7,586 bases of DNA. Source: Propionibacteriaceae bacterium. Its GTDB lineage: Bacteria; Actinomycetota; Actinomycetes; Propionibacteriales; Propionibacteriaceae. The stretch is from the NCBI GenBank assembly GCA_031260385.1, contig JAIRKB010000170.1, positions 1 to 7,586 of the forward strand. The letters are read 5' to 3'. The notes beneath the pieces are model-generated. The model was not told where the DNA came from. It searched no databases and was given only the letters and a program-made list of their open reading frames with translations. How positions within the stretch are numbered: position 1 is the stretch's first letter; each line of letters begins with the position of its first letter. Of the stretch, positions 4,281-7,586 are shown piece by piece. Both the position numbers and the translations under genes were made by a program.

Positions 4281-5042
4281 CTACCCCTCGTTCTCGCCGG
4301 CCGTCAGCGGGAGTTCGATTTGGACGGGTTGGTCGCCGAGGACTTCGCTGGGTTCTAGCCAGGCGCGACAGAGGTGGGGGGCGACGACTGGGTTGAGGCG
4401 AGCCACCCTTTGGGTGGAACGTAACTCTGCTAGGGCGCCGTTGATCATGCCGGCGTGGAGGCGGCAGACTAGGCCGGGGGCGCTGCGGGCGGACTCCATA
4501 AAAGGACAGTTGTGGAAGATCAGGTGGGGGCCGGGATAGGGGGCCCATTCTGGGGCGAACCACAAGGCATCAAGCTTATTTAGTACGCGTTGGGCGATCT
4601 CGGCTTCGTCGAGAACCTCGAAGGGGGCCGGGCGGGAGGTCAGGTAGGAGCCCCACTCCAGACCCGCTTCGTACATCTCCTCGTCGACCTCCGGGAACTT
4701 GGCGACAATCGTAGAAGTTAAAATCTGGGCTAGGAGACGATAGCCTTGGGCCCGTTCGTGGGTCTGGTTGGGCAGGGTGCCCGAATAGAGGACGCGGCGA
4801 CGGCCCGGGCCGGTGATCTCGGCCGTCTCTCGGTTGGCCATGCCCGCATCGGCTAGCGACTCAAGGTGGAAGCGGGCGGTGTTGGGGTGTATCCCCACCA
4901 TCGTCGCCACCTCGGCGACCGAGATCGGCTCCTTGGTGTCGCGGAGGATTTGGATGATATGGGTCCGTCGGCCCTCTTTTTGCGATCCTCCAGTCGTACC
5001 ATCGTAAATCCGAGGTGTGGAACGTGCGGGCATGTCAGTCAT
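4281..5042 (-). CDS. ArsR/SufR-like winged-helix regulator with a possible Fe-S-binding C-terminal domain
   Basis: The product is 253 residues. Residues about 22-87 are a winged helix (I-S-V-A-E-V-A-T-M-V-G, recognition helix H-P-N-T-A-R-F-H-L-E-S-L, wing G-P-G-R-R-R-V-L-Y). The C-terminal half has H-N-C-P-F at 177-181, V-C-R-L-H at 192-196 and C225. This is the pattern of COG2345 regulators related to SufR, in which spaced cysteines hold an iron-sulfur cluster. C179, C193 and C225 are candidate ligands (inference). The gene is divergent from moeA with 218 bases between the starts, so control of moeA and of itself is plausible, perhaps tying molybdenum cofactor synthesis to redox or iron-sulfur status. 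Two starts are possible: ATG at 5042, directly after AGGAAGGA, or ATG at 5033, with better spacing. Confidence 0.8.
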   Translation of the reverse strand: MTDMPARSTPRIYDGTTGGSQKEGRRTHIIQILRDTKEPISVAEVATMVGIHPNTARFHLESLADAGMANRETAEITGPGRRRVLYSGTLPNQTHERAQGYRLLAQILTSTIVAKFPEVDEEMYEAGLEWGSYLTSRPAPFEVLDEAEIAQRVLNKLDALWFAPEWAPYPGPHLIFHNCPFMESARSAPGLVCRLHAGMINGALAELRSTQRVARLNPVVAPHLCRAWLEPSEVLGDQPVQIELPLTAGENEG

Positions 5043-5260
5043 TCCTTCCTAAGGCTTCACTAGTGTCGTTGACCGCTAATGGACGCGAGTCTATCGAAAT
5101 TGCCAAGATCGCGCCCGCCACCGGGATCAGGCTCAGGCCAGCCAAGGGAGAGGTCCGGGGAGTTACTTGTGAACCACCAACCGTCCTTTTCATAGCGACG
5201 CCCCCAACCCCTTCTAGAGACCCAGCAACTAAGGATATAATACAACAAGGAGTGGTTATA
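5043..5260. promoter_or_regulatory. Divergent intergenic region between the regulator and moeA
   Basis: The 218 bases hold the promoters of two divergent genes. On the plus strand TATAAT (5236-5241) is a perfect -10 box just upstream of the moeA ribosome-binding site, but the matching -35 (TTCTAG, 5213-5218) is poor. TTGACC (5069-5074), 17 bases, then TATCGA (5092-5097) is another candidate, which would leave a leader of about 155 bases. I see no clear operator palindrome and no recognisable Moco riboswitch. Confidence 0.4.
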
Positions 5261-6499
5261 ATGAGGAATTCTGTCTTTAATTCGAGTCAAACCTCCGGGG
5301 GGACTGGTGATCACCACCGGCCGAGTCGCAGTGTCGCCGAGCACCTCGCGGTGGTCTTGGATTTGGCGATTGACTACCCCCGCACCGCCGAAAGGATCGG
5401 CCTCGGCCAAGCCTGCGGTCGCGTGCTAGCCGAGACGGTCAGCGCTAGGTGGGATATCCCGTCCTTCGACCAGTCAGCGATGGACGGCTTCGCCTTGCGG
5501 GCCGCCGACCTGGCGGACAACCCGCTAGGCCTCCCGATCAGCGCAACGATCTTCGCTGGGCAAGCCCCCGATCAGTTGGCGCCTGGTACGGCGGCCCGGA
5601 TCATGACGGGCGCGGCGATACCCGCAGGGGCGGACACCGTCATCGCCTTCGAACAAGCCGATGATCGCGACGGGCGCTTGCGGGCCCAGCCAACCCTCGG
5701 AACTCACATCCGCCGTCAAGGTGAGGATGTCCGGGCTGGGGTGACGATCCTGACCCCGGGGACGGTCCTGACGGCGCGCCATATCGGCGCTCTCGCCGCC
5801 GTCGGGCGAAGTCAAGTCCAGGTCGCTCGCCGACCCAAGGTCGCTGTCCTCACCACCGGAGACGAGCTGCTATCCCCCGACCAAACTCCCACCATCGGCA
5901 CGGTCATCGACTCGAACGGACCCTTCCTGGCTGCCGCCTTAGTCGGCCTCGGCGCTGACCTCGGCACGGTCGTACATTGTGGCGACGACCCGGCAAGGTT
6001 CACCCAGACCATGAATGACCTCGCCGACAACGACCTGATCCTGGTCACCGGCGGGGTCTCCACCGGCGACAAGGACGTCACCCGCGCCGTCCTCAGTGCC
6101 AATGGATCGACCTTCGTCTTAGTCAAAATGCAACCCGGCAAACCCCAAGGCGCCGGGCGCTGGGGCCAGACCCCTGTTCTTGCCTTGCCCGGCAACCCCG
6201 TCAGCGTGGCGGTCTCTGTCGCCGTGTTCGTCCGCCCCCTGATCCACGCCCTCCTCGGCACCACCCCCCCGCCATCAACCTGGGCAACCGTCGCCCAAGG
6301 CTGGACCAGCCCAGCCGATCGCCGCCAATACTTCCCCGTACGCTTCACCGACGACGGCCAGATCGCCCCCGCCACCCCCGGCGGCGCCGGCTCCCACCTA
6401 GTCACCTCCCTAGCCCAAGCCACCGCCTTCGCCATCATCGAAGAGCCAGTAACCAAAGTCCTCCCCAACACCCCCCTAGAAGTCATCCCCATCAACTAA
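5261..6499 (+). CDS. moeA: Molybdopterin molybdenumtransferase MoeA
   Basis: MoeA inserts molybdate into adenylated molybdopterin in the cytoplasm, the last common step of molybdenum cofactor synthesis. The product is 412 residues, normal for the family. Motifs in order: F-D-Q-S-A-M-D-G-F-A at 69-78; R-I-M-T-G-A-A-I-P-A-G-A-D at 113-125; L-T-T-G-D-E-L at 197-203 and D-S-N at 217-219 in the MoaB/MogA-like domain; T-G-G-V-S-T-G-D-K-D at 263-272; Q-P-G-K-P-Q at 291-296; and L-P-G-N-P-V-S at 309-315. The ATG at 5261 is chosen because AAGGAG lies eight bases upstream. The frame is open back to 5015, but the extra residues are not MoeA-like. The divergent regulator is the probable controller. No other cofactor gene is in the window. 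The stop codon touches a GGGGACG palindrome. Confidence 0.95.
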   Translation: MRNSVFNSSQTSGGTGDHHRPSRSVAEHLAVVLDLAIDYPRTAERIGLGQACGRVLAETVSARWDIPSFDQSAMDGFALRAADLADNPLGLPISATIFAGQAPDQLAPGTAARIMTGAAIPAGADTVIAFEQADDRDGRLRAQPTLGTHIRRQGEDVRAGVTILTPGTVLTARHIGALAAVGRSQVQVARRPKVAVLTTGDELLSPDQTPTIGTVIDSNGPFLAAALVGLGADLGTVVHCGDDPARFTQTMNDLADNDLILVTGGVSTGDKDVTRAVLSANGSTFVLVKMQPGKPQGAGRWGQTPVLALPGNPVSVAVSVAVFVRPLIHALLGTTPPPSTWATVAQGWTSPADRRQYFPVRFTDDGQIAPATPGGAGSHLVTSLAQATAFAIIEEPVTKVLPNTPLEVIPIN

Positions 6500-6521
6500 C
6501 CACGGGGACGTTTCTGGTGGT
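6499..6521 (+). repeat. RAYT-type palindrome with ACCAC/GTGGT arms at the moeA stop codon
   Basis: ACCAC (6499-6503) and GTGGT (6517-6521) are perfect inverted arms around GGGGACGTTTCTG. The GGGGACG core matches the other palindromes in the window, but the arms are a third type. It begins at the last base of the moeA stop codon, between two convergent genes. The 5-bp stem is too weak for a convincing terminator. Confidence 0.6.
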
Positions 6522-6540
6522 ACCGAAATTACTTGGTGGA

Positions 6541-6801
6541 CTAGCGATCGTTGTAATGGCCTTGGCACTGGACGATCTCGATGGTGCCATCGACTATTCG
6601 GTAGATGAGCCGGTGGCGTTCGTCGATCCGGCGGGAAAAGAAGCCAGATAGCTCACCCGACAGAGGTTCGGGCTTTCCGATACCTGAAGTGCCGTCGCGT
6701 TGGATGTCGGTGATGAGTTGGTTAAGGCGCTTGAGCAAGCGACGGTCTTGGGCAATGGCAAGTAAATCATTCCAGGCGATATCAGAGAACGTGATGTTCA
6801 T
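6541..6801 (-). CDS. yoeB: YoeB/Txe-family toxin (ribosome-dependent mRNA endonuclease)
   Basis: The product is 86 residues, the normal YoeB length. It matches E. coli YoeB along its whole length, including G-K-P-E-P-L at 42-47, L-S-G-F-F-S-R-R-I at 51-59, E-R-H-R-L-I-Y at 61-67 and the C-terminal H-Y at 82-83. Glu45, Arg64 and His82 align with the catalytic E46, R65 and H83 of E. coli YoeB, so the enzyme should be active. It would cut mRNA in the ribosomal A site and stop translation. The ATG overlaps the stop of the antitoxin by four bases (ATGA), so the two are made from one message. In many bacteria YoeB is paired with a YefM (Phd-type) antitoxin; here the partner is of another family. 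Confidence 0.93.
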   Translation of the reverse strand: MNITFSDIAWNDLLAIAQDRRLLKRLNQLITDIQRDGTSGIGKPEPLSGELSGFFSRRIDERHRLIYRIVDGTIEIVQCQGHYNDR

Positions 6802-7064
6802 TCCATCGCCCTCAGCTCATCCAGAGTCTTGATTACGACCTTGCCTTCGTCTAGTTGCTGAATTGATTGGCGTAACACAGCCAGGTTGGACTCGGCGTAG
6901 AAGGGGTCCTGCATCAACTCGACGGGCATCCTGCCGCGCAAGACAACCTGGCGCAAAAACATCCTCACCGCTGTAGACAGATCCAACCCGATGTCTCCCA
7001 ACACCAGCGCGGCAGTCTGTTTGGTTGGTTCGTCCACCCGAACCGTGATCGTTGACATTGTCAT
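6798..7064 (-). CDS. RelB/DinJ-family antitoxin partnered with YoeB
   Basis: The product is 88 residues. The N-terminal half (S-T-I-T-V-R-V-D, then L-G-D-I-G-L-D-L-S-T-A-V-R-M-F-L-R-Q-V) is the ribbon-helix-helix DNA-binding region of RelB/DinJ antitoxins. The C-terminal part, N-L-A-V-L-R-Q-S-I-Q-Q-L-D-E-G-K, would bind and mask the toxin. The ATG at 7064 is chosen because GAGGAG lies five bases upstream and the conserved part starts just after it; the frame is open to an ATG at 7094 without such a site. The gene precedes the YoeB-type toxin and overlaps it by ATGA. The antitoxin, alone or with the toxin, probably represses the operon through the repeats around its start. Confidence 0.9.
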   Translation of the reverse strand: MTMSTITVRVDEPTKQTAALVLGDIGLDLSTAVRMFLRQVVLRGRMPVELMQDPFYAESNLAVLRQSIQQLDEGKVVIKTLDELRAME

Positions 7065-7106
7065 GTTAACTCCTCGCCAAGTCGCTTTACTCATGACAAT
7101 TGTAAC
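7053..7106 (-). promoter_or_regulatory. Promoter and operator-like inverted repeats of the DinJ/YoeB operon
   Basis: ATTGTCATG (7057-7065) and CATGACAAT (7092-7100) are perfect inverted copies separated by 26 bases; the first covers the antitoxin start codon. The first lies within the palindrome TGACATTGTCA (7053-7063). The second overlaps ACAATTGT (7096-7103), which contains part of the minus-strand -10-like box TACAAT (7099-7104). The GAGGAG ribosome-binding site lies between the two sites. Sites on both sides of a short leader fit binding of two ribbon-helix-helix dimers (inference). No good -35 box is visible. Confidence 0.55.
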
Positions 7107-7167
7107 ACCATAGCCTATCGCCGTAACATCTCAGTCATCATTACCCGACAAATCGCATCGCGTAGGG

Positions 7168-7586
7168 TCAGCCGAGGGTGAGGATGATGACTTGGGGGCG
7201 GGCGAAGACGCGGGTGGCGTACTGGCCCGTACCATTGGAAACGTAGACCGGCACGTCATCGCGGGAGGTGGACCAGCCGGAGCGGAAACGTTGGTCGTAG
7301 GCGGTGATGCCCTCGTCGATGGCGAACAGGGGGGCCCACAAGCCGAAGATGGTGACTTGTCCGCCGTGGGTGTGACCGGAGAGGACCAGGTCAACCCCGG
7401 TGGTGTCTTGGGTCATCGTGGTGTCGGGGTTGTGGGCTAACAGGAGAACGAAATCGCCCTCGCGAGAACCAGCGATCGCTTGGGGGATATCTGGGTCACC
7501 ATTCCACAGATCCTCGACCCCCGCCAGATAGAAATCCTGCCGAACCCGCACCCCACTATTCGATAACGGTACGATCGAATACTCCT
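7168..7586 (-). CDS. Metallophosphoesterase, YkuE/YaeI-like (C-terminal 139 codons; runs off the right edge)
   Basis: The frame is open from the right edge to a TGA at 7168. The visible part contains L-L-L-A-H-N-P-D and, about 20 residues later, D-L-V-L-S-G-H-T-H-G-G-Q-V. The G-H-x-H motif with G-G-Q is typical of COG1408 metallophosphoesterases, in which these histidines bind the two metal ions. The preceding Y-S-I-V-P-L-S-N-S-G-V-R-V and Y-L-A-G-V-E-D-L also fit the family. The first metal motifs and the usual N-terminal membrane segment are outside the window, so substrate and location are not known. A GTG at 7551 is not the start, because homologous-looking sequence continues upstream of it. 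The gene ends about 100 bases before the DinJ/YoeB operon on the same strand and is probably unrelated to it. Confidence 0.88.
   Translation of the reverse strand, partial: EYSIVPLSNSGVRVRQDFYLAGVEDLWNGDPDIPQAIAGSREGDFVLLLAHNPDTTMTQDTTGVDLVLSGHTHGGQVTIFGLWAPLFAIDEGITAYDQRFRSGWSTSRDDVPVYVSNGTGQYATRVFARPQVIILTLG

Noticed and set aside
4225..4563. Long upstream extension of the Unstab_antitox frame
   Set aside because: It is rich in proline and arginine, typical of a shadow frame of the GC-rich regulator gene on the same strand.
5015..5260. Upstream extension of the moeA frame
   Set aside because: No MoeA similarity, and the strong ribosome-binding site is at 5247-5252, fitting the ATG at 5261.
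5104..5260. Molybdenum cofactor riboswitch in the moeA leader
   Set aside because: I could not find paired elements resembling the known Moco RNA motif; a covariance-model search would be needed to decide.
5758..5765. GGGGACGG inside moeA, identical to the palindrome core
   Set aside because: It encodes the conserved P-G-T-V-L stretch and has no inverted arms (flanks are TGACC and TGACGG, direct rather than inverted), so it is a coding coincidence.
6499..6521. Bidirectional terminator between moeA and the YoeB-type toxin gene
   Set aside because: The stem is only five base pairs with no T-run on either side.

Overview
The window looks like a chromosomal accessory region of an actinobacterium (Actinomycetota). 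The evidence is medium-to-high GC with many GC-rich codons, GTG starts, two antitoxin genes placed to start from leaderless transcripts (TACAAT, six bases, ATG), and actinobacterial-looking MoeA, ArsR-type regulator and AbiE proteins. No rRNA, tRNA, CRISPR array or phage structural gene is visible.

Layout, left to right. (1) 1-1134, minus strand: a type IV AbiE toxin-antitoxin operon. The AbiEii nucleotidyltransferase toxin runs off the left edge, and the AbiEi antitoxin lies upstream of it. Its promoter sits inside a perfect 14-bp inverted repeat. (2) 1138-2064: a RAYT / Y1 (HUH) transposase bounded by two inverted 30-bp palindromes with the core GGGGACGGTAC. Its best start codon is a non-canonical ATC. 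(3) 2195-3386, minus strand: a secreted metzincin-type zinc protease whose 3' end overlaps the start of a lipoprotein gene. (4) 3387-3694: a gene-free stretch with two more GGGGACGG palindromes in inverted orientation and an internal hairpin, possibly a transposase-less relative of the element in (2). (5) 3695-4224, minus strand: a type II TA module (Unstab_antitox antitoxin, ParE/RelE-like toxin; ATGA overlap). (6) 4281-6499: an ArsR/SufR-like winged-helix regulator with possible Fe-S cysteines, divergent from moeA (molybdenum cofactor synthesis). (7) 6499-6521: a fifth GGGGACG palindrome, at the moeA stop codon. (8) 6541-7064, minus strand: a second type II TA module, a RelB/DinJ-type antitoxin with a YoeB-type toxin (ATGA overlap). 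(9) 7168-7586, minus strand: the C-terminal part of a metallophosphoesterase.

The moeA/regulator pair and the phosphoesterase look like core genes. Between them lie three toxin-antitoxin modules and a family of RAYT-type palindromes. The most interesting signal is that palindrome family. At least five copies share a fixed GGGGACG core, while the stem arms fall into three types (GTGACAA/TTGTCAC, AGACA/TGTCT, ACCAC/GTGGT), and one copy combines two types. Only one copy pair encloses a transposase. The protease-lipoprotein pair and the ATC start of the transposase also deserve a second look.
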